Shown here in pieces: positions 8,796 through 16,141 of a stretch of 64,000 bases of DNA; the first letter of the stretch is position 1; each line of letters starts with the position of its first letter. The notes under the pieces are model-generated. The model saw only the letters and a program-made list of their open reading frames with translations. It made no database searches and was not told where the DNA came from. The stretch spans positions 62,001 through 126,000 of the forward strand of contig JBAZFC010000001.1 in NCBI GenBank assembly GCA_041653635.1. The letters are read 5' to 3'. The translations under genes and the position numbers were made by a program. The stretch comes from CAIXOA01 sp041653635 (GTDB taxonomy: Archaea > Micrarchaeota > Micrarchaeia > Anstonellales > Bilamarchaeaceae).

Positions 8796-8888
8796 TTTTT
8801 TAAACCCTCTCCGGCAAATAAACAGTTACCACCGATGAAGTGGCGATAGCTTCGCGCAAGCGGGCTAAATGAATAACGAGGTGCAACT
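8795..8888 (+). promoter_or_regulatory. Promoter and about 60-nt leader of the L7Ae operon
   Basis: TTTTTTAAACC at about 8796-8804 is a TATA element and predicts a start near 8828. This leaves an unusually long leader for this genome, with possible hairpins (CCAC/GTGG near 8830; GCTT/AAGC near 8848) and a GATGA sequence. L7Ae is known in some archaea to bind a kink-turn in its own leader. A kink-turn here is possible but I could not establish one. GAGGTG before ATG 8889 is the ribosome binding site. Confidence 0.45.
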
Positions 8889-9404
8889 ATGCCAAGTTAT
8901 GTAAAATTTGAAACACCAAAGGAAGTAGTGGATGGAGTGCTTGAAGCGCTCTCGGTCGCCAAAGACTCTGGCAGGATTAGGAAGGGCATAAACGAGACCA
9001 CCAAATCCATAGAGAGGAAGGCGGCTAAGCTTGTTGTGATTGCCTCCGATGTGGAGCCCGAGGAGATTGTTGTACACATCCCCATGCTCTGCGAGGAGAA
9101 GGGCATACCATACGTTTATGTGCCGACCAAGGTTGAGTTGGGCAAGGCGGTGGGCATCCCCGTCCCGACCTCAACCATAGCGTTGGAGGACGCGGGCGGC
9201 GCGAATGAAATACTCAACAATGTGCTGAAGAGGCTCCCGAGGCCGAAGATAGAGGAAAAGAAGCACGAGGCCCCGGCGGAAAAGAAGGAGCACAAGCCCG
9301 CAGAGAAGCCTGCGGCTGCCGAAGGCGAGGCGCCCAAGAAGGAGAAGAAGGCGAAAAAGCCAAAGAAGCCCGCTGAAGAGAAGCCAGCAGAAAAGAAGGA
9401 GTGA
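8889..9404 (+). CDS. rpl7ae: Ribosomal protein L7Ae / kink-turn binding protein
   Basis: The first 118 residues are a complete L7Ae domain (RIRKGINETTKSIERKAAKLVVIA, VVHIPMLCEEKGIPYVYV). It binds kink-turns in 23S rRNA, box C/D and H/ACA guide RNAs and RNase P. The C-terminal 50 residues are an unusual Lys/Glu/Ala/Pro-rich low-complexity tail not found in the ordinary 120-residue family members. It is the first gene of the conserved archaeal L7Ae-S28e-L24e-Ndk operon. Confidence 0.95.
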   Translation: MPSYVKFETPKEVVDGVLEALSVAKDSGRIRKGINETTKSIERKAAKLVVIASDVEPEEIVVHIPMLCEEKGIPYVYVPTKVELGKAVGIPVPTSTIALEDAGGANEILNNVLKRLPRPKIEEKKHEAPAEKKEHKPAEKPAAAEGEAPKKEKKAKKPKKPAEEKPAEKKE

Positions 9405-9409
9405 ATTAA

Positions 9410-9616
9410 ATGGCAGACGCGGTAGCTGCGGAAATCATGGAGGTCAAGGCCAAGACGGGAGTCTATGGCGAGATCTACCAGGTCCTCTGCAAAATCCTTG
9501 AAGGCGGCGAAGCCGGAAGGGTCATCCTCAGGAACATAAAGGGCCCGGTCAAGAAGGGCATGATAATCATGCTCATTGAGCCCGAGAGGGAGGCCAAGGA
9601 GATAAGGACGAGGTGA
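9410..9616 (+). CDS. rps28e: 30S ribosomal protein S28e
   Basis: A 68-residue OB-fold protein ending in the family signature EPEREAKEIRTR (canonical ...REAR.LR). Normal length. It sits 5 nt after L7Ae and overlaps the ribosome binding site of L24e, the usual archaeal gene order. Confidence 0.95.
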   Translation: MADAVAAEIMEVKAKTGVYGEIYQVLCKILEGGEAGRVILRNIKGPVKKGMIIMLIEPEREAKEIRTR

Positions 9617-9621
9617 ATGCT

Positions 9622-9795
9622 GTGGCCAGTTGTTCGTTCTGCGGAATAGACCTCCCGAAAGGAAGCGGGAGGCTCTACGCGAAGAGGGACGGGACCATCT
9701 TTTACTTCTGCTCATCCAAGTGCATGAAGAACCAACTCAAGCTTGGAAGGGTGGGCAAGAAGATAAAGTGGGCGAAGAAGACCAGGAAGGCGTGA
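9622..9795 (+). CDS. rpl24e: 50S ribosomal protein L24e
   Basis: A small zinc-binding ribosomal protein with CSFCG near the N-terminus and FCSSKCMKN as the second Cys pair. GTG 9622 is preferred because AGGTGA at 9611-9616 is a well-spaced ribosome binding site and the product then starts two residues before the first Cys. GTG 9613 is the alternative. The C-terminus is basic (KIKWAKKTRKA), as in the family. Confidence 0.93.
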   Translation: MASCSFCGIDLPKGSGRLYAKRDGTIFYFCSSKCMKNQLKLGRVGKKIKWAKKTRKA

Positions 9796-9799
9796 GCGC

Positions 9800-10264
9800 A
9801 TGGAAAGGACTCTCATACTTTTCAAGCCGGACGTGCTCCAGAGGGGGCTCCTCGGGGAAATCATAACCCGGTTTGAAAAGAAGGGATTGAAGATTGTGGG
9901 GCTGAAGATGCTTAAGCTGAGCCCTGCGGTCGCGAAGGAGCACTATGCGCATTTGACTTCCAAGCCGTTCTACCCTGGATTGGAGCACTTCATGACACAC
10001 CAGCCGATAGTTGCAATGGCGGTGGAAGGGGTGGAGGCGGTGGAAGTGGGGAGGAAGCTCGCGGGCGTCACCAACGCAAGGAAGGCGGAAGCGGGGACCA
10101 TACGCGGGGACTTCTCAAACTCCACGAGCAGGAACGCGATACACGCTTCTGATTCCCTGGAGACGGCGGAGAAGGAAGTGGCGCGCTTCTTCAGGAAAGA
10201 GGAGCTGTTTGACTACAGGATGATGCTCCACGAGTACTTTTACGCGGAAGACGAGCTGAAATAG
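9800..10264 (+). CDS. ndk: Nucleoside diphosphate kinase
   Basis: A 154-residue enzyme that transfers the gamma phosphate between nucleoside triphosphates and diphosphates through a phosphohistidine. It starts MERTLILFKPD (canonical ERT...KPD), and the catalytic His115 lies in NAIHASDS. GTIRGDF and the C-terminal aromatic residues are standard. Fourth gene of the L7Ae operon, ATG 4 nt after L24e, as in many archaea. Confidence 0.97.
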   Translation: MERTLILFKPDVLQRGLLGEIITRFEKKGLKIVGLKMLKLSPAVAKEHYAHLTSKPFYPGLEHFMTHQPIVAMAVEGVEAVEVGRKLAGVTNARKAEAGTIRGDFSNSTSRNAIHASDSLETAEKEVARFFRKEELFDYRMMLHEYFYAEDELK

Positions 10265-10277
10265 TTTCCTCTTCCTT

Positions 10278-10937
10278 CTATTTTTCTATTTCCTGCCCCT
10301 TAGCGTCCGCCCCGCCCTTGGGCACGTGGAAATAGGGAAGCGCCATCACGAAGGGCATGAGAAGATAGACAAGGCCTGCGAAGCCGGTGTATGCGAAGCC
10401 GATGAATATGGAGATGAGCGAGACTATCGGCACGACCAGCGCCCTCTTTTTCCCAATCAGTATTTGCTCCATGCCCACCCCTTCGCGGAGCAGGTGGGGG
10501 TTCCTCCATGCATACCACCAGTTGAGGTAGAGGAATGTGCCCAGGATGAATATGTCCGCCCCGAAAAGCGCCCATGCGATGGAATCGTCGCTATAATCCC
10601 CCACAAGTGCGGTGGTGAAGGGGGCCAGGGCGACGAACATAAGGAAAATGATGTTTATCCACGTGTGCCTGTGCTCCGTGGCTTTCATCATGTGGAACGC
10701 CTTTGAGTGGTTCATCCAGAAGCTTGCGAGGAGAAGGAAGGCGATGGCGTAATTCAGGAACCTCTGCCACTCGTGGAAGAGCAGTTCCTTCAGCTCGGCA
10801 TTGGGCATGTAGCTATTGCCGCCAGGGTCGTCCGGAAGGGTTATGGAGAGGACCAGGAGCGTCATCGCGAACGCGAATATCCCGTCCGTCAACGCCTCAA
10901 GCCTGGTTGTGGCGAGCCAATGGTTTTCATCCGCCAT
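10278..10937 (-). CDS. TMEM175/DUF1211-family potassium channel-like membrane protein
   Basis: A 219-residue membrane protein. The first helix carries RLEALTDGIFAFAMTLLVLSI, matching the family signature RxxxFSDGVFAIAxTLLV that lines the selectivity filter. About five or six membrane segments follow (around 45-65, 75-100, 110-130, 165-200). Prokaryotic TMEM175 proteins form tetrameric K+ channels. Single gene, convergent with ndk and preceding the TPR-like gene on the same strand. Confidence 0.88.
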   Translation of the reverse strand: MADENHWLATTRLEALTDGIFAFAMTLLVLSITLPDDPGGNSYMPNAELKELLFHEWQRFLNYAIAFLLLASFWMNHSKAFHMMKATEHRHTWINIIFLMFVALAPFTTALVGDYSDDSIAWALFGADIFILGTFLYLNWWYAWRNPHLLREGVGMEQILIGKKRALVVPIVSLISIFIGFAYTGFAGLVYLLMPFVMALPYFHVPKGGADAKGQEIEK

Positions 10938-10979
10938 GGATGAGGAATGGATTATGAGGTTTTAAATGCTTTCCAGCGG

Positions 10980-12776
10980 TCAGCGCACGCGCCCGTAGCA
11001 GCTGCCCGCCTTCCCAAGAAGGTACATCGCCCGCACGGAGTCCAGGTGGCTGGACAGGATTGCCGCGAAAAGATAAGCGGAAGCCGCTGAGCAGTATTTT
11101 TCCATTATGAAATAATTGTCCCCGGACTTCTCAAAAAGGATGGAGGAATTCCTTGCGTCCGTTTCCCGGGAGAGCTCCGCGGCTGAGGAGAAGAGCCGCG
11201 CGGCGTCAAGGTGGTCGCCGGACCTGAGCTTCTGCTCTGCGGCTGCGGTGAGGACCGAGGCGCTCCTCTGGAGGGCCCCCTCGCCGGAATGCAGGCGGCC
11301 TGATGACGCGAATGATGCCGCCGCGTCCTCCTGCGAGCCCGCCTTCCCATAGCACTCGCCCGCCTTCCTGAGGATTACAGACGCCCTTTCAGGGTCTTCC
11401 CTGGAAAGCAGGACCGCGGCGAACGAGTATGAGGATGCGGCGCGGCAGTTCCGGCCGGACCTCGCGAAAACGTCCCCCGCCCTTTCAAACATTACTGCGG
11501 ACATCATGGGCTTCGGCTCGCGGAGCAGGATTGCGGCGGAAAGGAACGCGGAGGCCGCGGATGCCAGGTCGCCGGATTCCAGCTTTACGCTTGCGGCTTC
11601 AAGGAGGGTGGGGATAACGTCCCGGAGTATCTTCGCCTCCCCTGCCCCGAGGCGCGCGGCGGATGAGAAGGAGAACGCCGCATCCTCGTATTTCCCGGAT
11701 TTGAGGAAATAATCCCCGGCCTTCTGGAAGAATCCCGCCGCGATGGGGGCGGATAGGTGGATTGCGACGTAGGCGGCGGAGAAGAACGCGCGCGCCGCGG
11801 AGAAGTAGCTTCCGGATTTCAGCTTGGATTCGGCGGTGGATGCGAGGAAGGCGACGGGCGTGTAGCTGATGGGGGTGTCCACCGCGCCCAGCTTTATTGC
11901 GGTTGAGAACGCGAGGGCGGCTCCGAGGTAGTCCGCGGATTTTGCCATGCTTTCTCCAGCGCTCAGGAGCGTGGCCGCCGCCTTTGCGGGATGCTTTGCG
12001 GAAATCATGGACGCGGCGGAGGAATAGGAGGTTGCGGCGGAGCCGTGCAAGCCCGCCTTGGCGTAGTTGTCGCCTGCCGCCATGAAGAGCGTGGGGGCGG
12101 CTTTCGGGCTGGTGAGTTCGGATAGGGAGGCGGCGGAGAAAAGGAGCGAGGCGGCTTGGGCGGGGTTGCCCGAGCTTTCCTCGGCGTGCGCCTGCCTTAT
12201 GAGGGCCGGCAGCGCCTTTTTGCACAGGGCCGCGGCCTTCTGCGGCTCCACCGCGAACGCGTGGGAATAGGATGAGCGCACTCCCTGCTGGCTCCGGGAT
12301 TTGGAATAGCCGCCTGCGGCGCGGAAGAAGAGCTCCGCGGATTTCTTGGGCGAGTTCTCTGCGGCGATTGTTGCGGCCGAGAAGAGGGAGGCGGCGGCGT
12401 GGCTGTAGGCATCCATGAAGCTGCGGGTTTCCTCGGGCTGGGGCGCAAGGGATTCGCCCACGATTTCGTATATGGAGGCGGCCTTCTCGTGGAGCGCCTC
12501 CGCCCTTTGGAATTCGTGCAGCTCCTCGTAGATGATGGCTGCTGCTGCGTAGCTTTCCGCGGCCTGGCTTTTGGAGAATATGGACTCGTAATGTTCCGCC
12601 TCGGATTCCAGTTTCCGCGCCTCCTCCCTCCTTTCAGCGAATGTGAGGGGATGTTCCTTCCACACGAAGCCCTGGTCCTCGGGCCGCTTCCTCCTCTCCA
12701 CCTCAATTGCGCGGAAGGGTTTCCGGCCAGTGCGGATTTCCACCCGCTTCGCCGGCTCTGCCGCTCTCTTCGCCAT
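10980..12776 (-). CDS. Ala/Ser-rich alpha-solenoid repeat protein (TPR/alpha-SNAP-like)
   Basis: A 598-residue protein; ATG 12776 lies about 26 bp from a TTTTTATCC TATA element, suggesting a leaderless transcript (ATG 12785 is possible). From about residue 60 onward it consists of some 14 helical-pair repeats of 35-40 residues, with the theme FxxAGDxYxKSGxxxxAAxSFxSAAxL. The repeats resemble alpha-SNAP/TPR solenoids and are strongly Ala/Ser biased. The basic N-terminus (1-55) is distinct. No signal peptide or membrane segment. Likely a scaffold, but the partner is unknown. Confidence 0.75.
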   Translation of the reverse strand: MAKRAAEPAKRVEIRTGRKPFRAIEVERRKRPEDQGFVWKEHPLTFAERREEARKLESEAEHYESIFSKSQAAESYAAAAIIYEELHEFQRAEALHEKAASIYEIVGESLAPQPEETRSFMDAYSHAAASLFSAATIAAENSPKKSAELFFRAAGGYSKSRSQQGVRSSYSHAFAVEPQKAAALCKKALPALIRQAHAEESSGNPAQAASLLFSAASLSELTSPKAAPTLFMAAGDNYAKAGLHGSAATSYSSAASMISAKHPAKAAATLLSAGESMAKSADYLGAALAFSTAIKLGAVDTPISYTPVAFLASTAESKLKSGSYFSAARAFFSAAYVAIHLSAPIAAGFFQKAGDYFLKSGKYEDAAFSFSSAARLGAGEAKILRDVIPTLLEAASVKLESGDLASAASAFLSAAILLREPKPMMSAVMFERAGDVFARSGRNCRAASSYSFAAVLLSREDPERASVILRKAGECYGKAGSQEDAAASFASSGRLHSGEGALQRSASVLTAAAEQKLRSGDHLDAARLFSSAAELSRETDARNSSILFEKSGDNYFIMEKYCSAASAYLFAAILSSHLDSVRAMYLLGKAGSCYGRVR

Positions 12777-12796
12777 GCTGAGCATTCATGTGCGCA

Positions 12797-12870
12797 GGAT
12801 AAAAAGAGCTATCATTCCACAATCGTAGAAGTGGGCAACGGCGATTGTGGAACTGGGCGCATTATATACT
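12797..12870. promoter_or_regulatory. Divergent promoters flanking an 11-bp inverted repeat
   Basis: TTCCACAATCG (12815-12825) and CGATTGTGGAA (12842-12852) are a perfect inverted repeat with a 16-nt spacer. On the left is the TATA box of the solenoid gene (about 12798-12807); on the right is ATTATATACT (12861-12870), about 26 bp before KamA's ATG. The symmetric position suggests a shared operator for both genes. Confidence 0.6.
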
Positions 12871-12889
12871 CTCACGACGTAATTGCTGC

Positions 12890-14107
12890 ATGAGGAGGGT
12901 TCAGCACAGGTGGGAGAGGGAGCTCCGCCAGCGCATCACGCCCGGGCAGCTGTTCAGGAAGCATAGGGAAATTGCCGAGGCGAGAGGGCTTACGGAAGAA
13001 ACCATCGGGAAGATGGCGGCGTCATACCCAATAGCGATAACCCCCCATTATGCGAAGCTCATTGACTGGGGCAATCCTGACGACCCACTCATGAGGATAG
13101 TTTTTCCGGATTCCAGGGAATTGGCGCAGGAGGGGCTGGGGGACCAGAGCGGGGAATGGATAAGCACGAGCAAGACGGGGGTGCGGGGGCTGCAGCACAA
13201 GTACGAATCAACCGCGCTGATGATGGTTGCGGGGACGTGCGCTTCCTACTGCAGGTATTGCTTCAGGAGGAGGGTAGTGGGGACGGACAAGGAAACCGCC
13301 ACGGACCTTGAGGCCGCCCTTGAATACATAAGGGCGCACGAGGAGATAAACAACGTGCTGCTTACGGGCGGGGACGCTTTCATGGCGGGCAATTCGCGGC
13401 TTGCGGAGATACTCGGGGGGCTGAGGAAAATAGGGCACGTGGGGGTGATACGGCTGGGCACGAAGATGCCCGTGTACCTCCCGTCAAGGTTCTCGGACCC
13501 GGAGCTGCTCAAAGTCCTGGAGGGCCACAGCTCCGCGGGGAAAAGGATTTGCGTGATTTCGCACATAGACCACCCGCGGGAGCTGGATGCGCAGGCGCTG
13601 GAGGCACATGCACGGTTGATGGGCGCGGGGGTGCACCTTCGCTCCCAGAGCGTGCTCATGAGGGGCGTGAACGATTCGCCCGGGACGCTTGTGGAGCTTT
13701 TCAGGAAAGTGGCGGATGCGGGGATAGCGCCATATTACCTTTTCCAGTGCAGGCCGGTGAGGGGAGGGACGCACTTCGCGCTTCCGCTGGTTGAGGCGCA
13801 CGGGATTGTGGAAGAGGCGAAGAGGCATCTTTCGGGGTTGGCGAAGAGCTTCCGCTTCATAATGTCGCACGTGAGCGGGAAGATAGAGGTTGTTTCCGTG
13901 GAGGTGAGGGGGGAGAGGAAGCTGGCAATCTTCAAATACCACCAGGCGAGGGACCCCGAGTTCCTGGGAAAGTCCATACTGGTGGCGTATGCGCGGGATT
14001 CGTTCTGGCTTGATGACGTGCTGGGGCAGCCGCATGAGATAGTCGCCGGGAGGAGGACGGCGGAATACGCAAAGGGGCAGAGCCGGCTCCTTGCCGCGGG
14101 GAATTAG
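12890..14107 (+). CDS. kamA: Lysine 2,3-aminomutase-family radical SAM enzyme
   Basis: A 405-residue protein; ATG 12890 sits 26 bp from a good TATA box. The radical SAM cluster motif is CASYCRYCFRR (CxxxCxxC), preceded by the family's KYESTALMM stretch. RGLQHKY, LLTGGDAF and the QCRPVRGGTHF region match KamA. Family members use a 4Fe-4S cluster, SAM and PLP to move an amino group from carbon 2 to carbon 3 of lysine, giving beta-lysine. No acetyltransferase (AblB) is adjacent, so an osmolyte role cannot be shown. Glutamate mutase or EpmB-like activity is an alternative. Confidence 0.88.
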   Translation: MRRVQHRWERELRQRITPGQLFRKHREIAEARGLTEETIGKMAASYPIAITPHYAKLIDWGNPDDPLMRIVFPDSRELAQEGLGDQSGEWISTSKTGVRGLQHKYESTALMMVAGTCASYCRYCFRRRVVGTDKETATDLEAALEYIRAHEEINNVLLTGGDAFMAGNSRLAEILGGLRKIGHVGVIRLGTKMPVYLPSRFSDPELLKVLEGHSSAGKRICVISHIDHPRELDAQALEAHARLMGAGVHLRSQSVLMRGVNDSPGTLVELFRKVADAGIAPYYLFQCRPVRGGTHFALPLVEAHGIVEEAKRHLSGLAKSFRFIMSHVSGKIEVVSVEVRGERKLAIFKYHQARDPEFLGKSILVAYARDSFWLDDVLGQPHEIVAGRRTAEYAKGQSRLLAAGN

Positions 14108-14148
14108 TGCTTTAAACTCTTTCCAACAAGATTGGAGCGGCGGTTTCT

Positions 14149-14637
14149 ATGATTTTGCCCAAGCAGCACATACTTTCTTCCGCGATTGTATCTGAATTTA
14201 TAGGGGAGTCGCAGTTCCAGCCCGCGGGCGTGGACATGACATTGAAGAAGGTACTTGCATTTTCCGACCCGGGGAGCATAGATTTTGACAATAAAGAGAG
14301 GAAGATTTCGGAGACGCATGAGATTCCTTTTGAGAAAGACTGGGTGCACCTCGCCCCGGGATGCTACAAGGTCATGTTCAACGAGTATGTGAGGATACCT
14401 TCGGATGCGGCTGCGCTCTGTTTCCCGCGCTCTTCATTGCTCCGGTGCGGTATGACGCTGGAATGCGCGGTGTGGGACCCCGGGTACGAGGGGAGGAGCG
14501 AGGCGCTGCTCGTCGTCTCTAATCCGCACGGCGGGAAGTTCAGGAGGAATGCGAAGGTCGGGCAGCTGGTCTTCGTGAAGCTTGCGGAAACTGCGAAGGA
14601 ACTCTATTCTGGGAAATATCAGGGGGAGAACAAGTGA
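14149..14637 (+). CDS. dcd: dCTP deaminase / dUTPase family protein
   Basis: A 162-residue trimeric-fold enzyme. QPAGVDMTL, CFPRSSLLRCGMTLE and VWDPGYEGRSEALLVV are the conserved motifs of the dUTPase/dCTP deaminase superfamily. Members make dUMP or dUTP and keep uracil out of DNA. Which activity applies cannot be settled by eye. A TTTAAAC element lies at about 14110-14116. The stop overlaps the GTG start of truD, so the two are translationally coupled. Confidence 0.87.
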   Translation: MILPKQHILSSAIVSEFIGESQFQPAGVDMTLKKVLAFSDPGSIDFDNKERKISETHEIPFEKDWVHLAPGCYKVMFNEYVRIPSDAAALCFPRSSLLRCGMTLECAVWDPGYEGRSEALLVVSNPHGGKFRRNAKVGQLVFVKLAETAKELYSGKYQGENK

Positions 14638-15836
14638 GGGATTTCTCCTGGGCCTACCTTTCGCCCTCTTCGGGGATTGGCGGGGAGATAAAATTTGATG
14701 CGGAATCCTTCCTCGTGGAGGAGATAATGGAGGACGGGACTGTGCTGGAGGAAGGGAAGAAAGTTGAGAGGGTTGGGGTTGAAGGTAAATTTGCCCACTT
14801 TGTGCTTGAGAAAAAGAATTGGACGACAGCTGCCGCGGTGAGGGAGATTTCCGGAAGATTGCACGTGGGGCAGAGCAGGTTTGATTATGCCGGCACTAAG
14901 GATAAGACTGCGGTTTCCGTGCAGTTGATGTCTGTTTTTGACATTTCCCCGGATAAGGTTCTTGCGGTGAAGGCGAAGGATATTACTATTCTTGGGGCAT
15001 GGAGTGCTCCTGAGAAGGTGAAGATGGGGGATTTGCTCGGGAATAGATTTACGATTGGGTGGCGCGGAGAGAATGCAGAAGCGGAGGAGAGAGTAAAAAC
15101 CATCCATCTTGAGCTGGGGGGAAAATTTCCGAATTATTTCGGGCCGCAGAGGTTCGGAAGCACTCGGCACAATACCCATATCATAGGGGAAATGATGGTC
15201 GCCAGGCAGTTTGAAGAGGCGGCGATGGAATTCCTTTGCGCTACTGCAGGAGAATTGAATGTGCAGAGCGTGGAGGCGAGGAAGGCGCTTTCCGAGCACA
15301 TGGATTTCGCACGTGCGCTTAATGAATTTCCGAAGCATTTGAGGCCTGAAAGGGCAATGCTCACGTGGCTGGCGAAATCGGCGAATGATTTTATTGGGGC
15401 GTTCAGGCAATTGCCAAGGCCTACTCTATTGATGTTCGTGCATGCATTCCAGTCCTATCTGTTCAATGAGATGGTTTCGGAGCGCGTAAAGGAGGGGGAG
15501 ATGGCGCCGGAAGAGGGGGAGTATTTCTGCGCGGAGAAGGGCGGATTTCCGGTGATTGAGGAAAGGGGGGACTCCTGGCTTTGCGGGAGGATAGTGGGGT
15601 ATGAAACGAAGCCTAATGCACGCGAGCAGGACATACTGGACAAGCACGGGATTTCTCCTCGCGATTTCAAGATAAAATCAATTCCGGAGATAAGTTCCAA
15701 GGGTGCGTACAGGACACTAATGGCTCCTTATGTGGACTTTTCATTTGTGGATAATAAGTTCAGGTTTTCCCTGCCTTCGGGGAGTTATGCGACTTCTTTG
15801 TTAAGGGAGTTTATGGATGCGAAGGCAAGTTTATAA
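14634..15836 (+). CDS. truD: tRNA pseudouridine synthase D
   Basis: A 400-residue protein starting at GTG 14634, which overlaps the upstream TGA. The catalytic motif is FDYAGTKDKTAVSVQ (canonical AGxKDKxAxTxQ with catalytic Asp), and FPNYFGPQRFG is the second TruD signature. The insertion domain lies between about 155 and 340. In archaea and eukaryotes (Pus7) it makes pseudouridine 13 or 35 in tRNA. A TATA element for the downstream RNA genes overlaps its last codons. Confidence 0.95.
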   Translation: MRDFSWAYLSPSSGIGGEIKFDAESFLVEEIMEDGTVLEEGKKVERVGVEGKFAHFVLEKKNWTTAAAVREISGRLHVGQSRFDYAGTKDKTAVSVQLMSVFDISPDKVLAVKAKDITILGAWSAPEKVKMGDLLGNRFTIGWRGENAEAEERVKTIHLELGGKFPNYFGPQRFGSTRHNTHIIGEMMVARQFEEAAMEFLCATAGELNVQSVEARKALSEHMDFARALNEFPKHLRPERAMLTWLAKSANDFIGAFRQLPRPTLLMFVHAFQSYLFNEMVSERVKEGEMAPEEGEYFCAEKGGFPVIEERGDSWLCGRIVGYETKPNAREQDILDKHGISPRDFKIKSIPEISSKGAYRTLMAPYVDFSFVDNKFRFSLPSGSYATSLLREFMDAKASL

Positions 15837-15856
15837 ACAGTTTTCAACTTAGAATA

Positions 15857-15998
15857 GGATTACGACTACGTAACTTACGTGGTTGGAGGTTTTTGGGCTC
15901 CTTTTTGCACCGAGTGAGCGCTGGGGCGCGAACGAGGTAACCCAAAGGCAGAGTGAACCGAGGCCATGTCCGAGGTTCACGATGACAAAAAGGAGAGA
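15857..15998 (+). ncRNA. Candidate structured RNA directly upstream of tRNA-Leu
   Basis: TTTATAAA at 15829-15836 predicts transcription from about 15857. CTCCTTTTTG (15898-15907) pairs with CAAAAAGGAG (15986-15995), and GTGAACC (15952-15958) pairs with GGTTCAC (15974-15980). Smaller stems include ACGTAA/TTACGT and GCGC/GCGC. AGA follows the inner stem at a distance of 15 nt, the spacing of an H/ACA pocket, so an H/ACA-like guide is possible. It ends just before the tRNA, suggesting a joint transcript. No known RNA family is recognised. Confidence 0.45.
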
Positions 15999-16082
15999 GC
16001 AGGGGTGGCGGAGCGGCCAAACGCGCTAGATTGAGGGTCTAGTGGCTTAGTGCCTACGCGAGTTCGAATCTCGTCCCCTGCA
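15999..16082 (+). tRNA. tRNA-Leu (anticodon GAG)
   Basis: The 7-bp acceptor stem GCAGGGG/CCCCTGC has discriminator A. The anticodon loop TTGAGGG on stem CTAGA/TCTAG gives anticodon GAG. The long variable arm (class II) and TTCGAAT T-loop fit leucine. CCA is not encoded. Confidence 0.96.
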
Positions 16083-16141
16083 TCCATATTTTTCCGGCGG
16101 CACCCAGGTCATTTATAAAATTTGCATGTTTTGCAGTAGGC

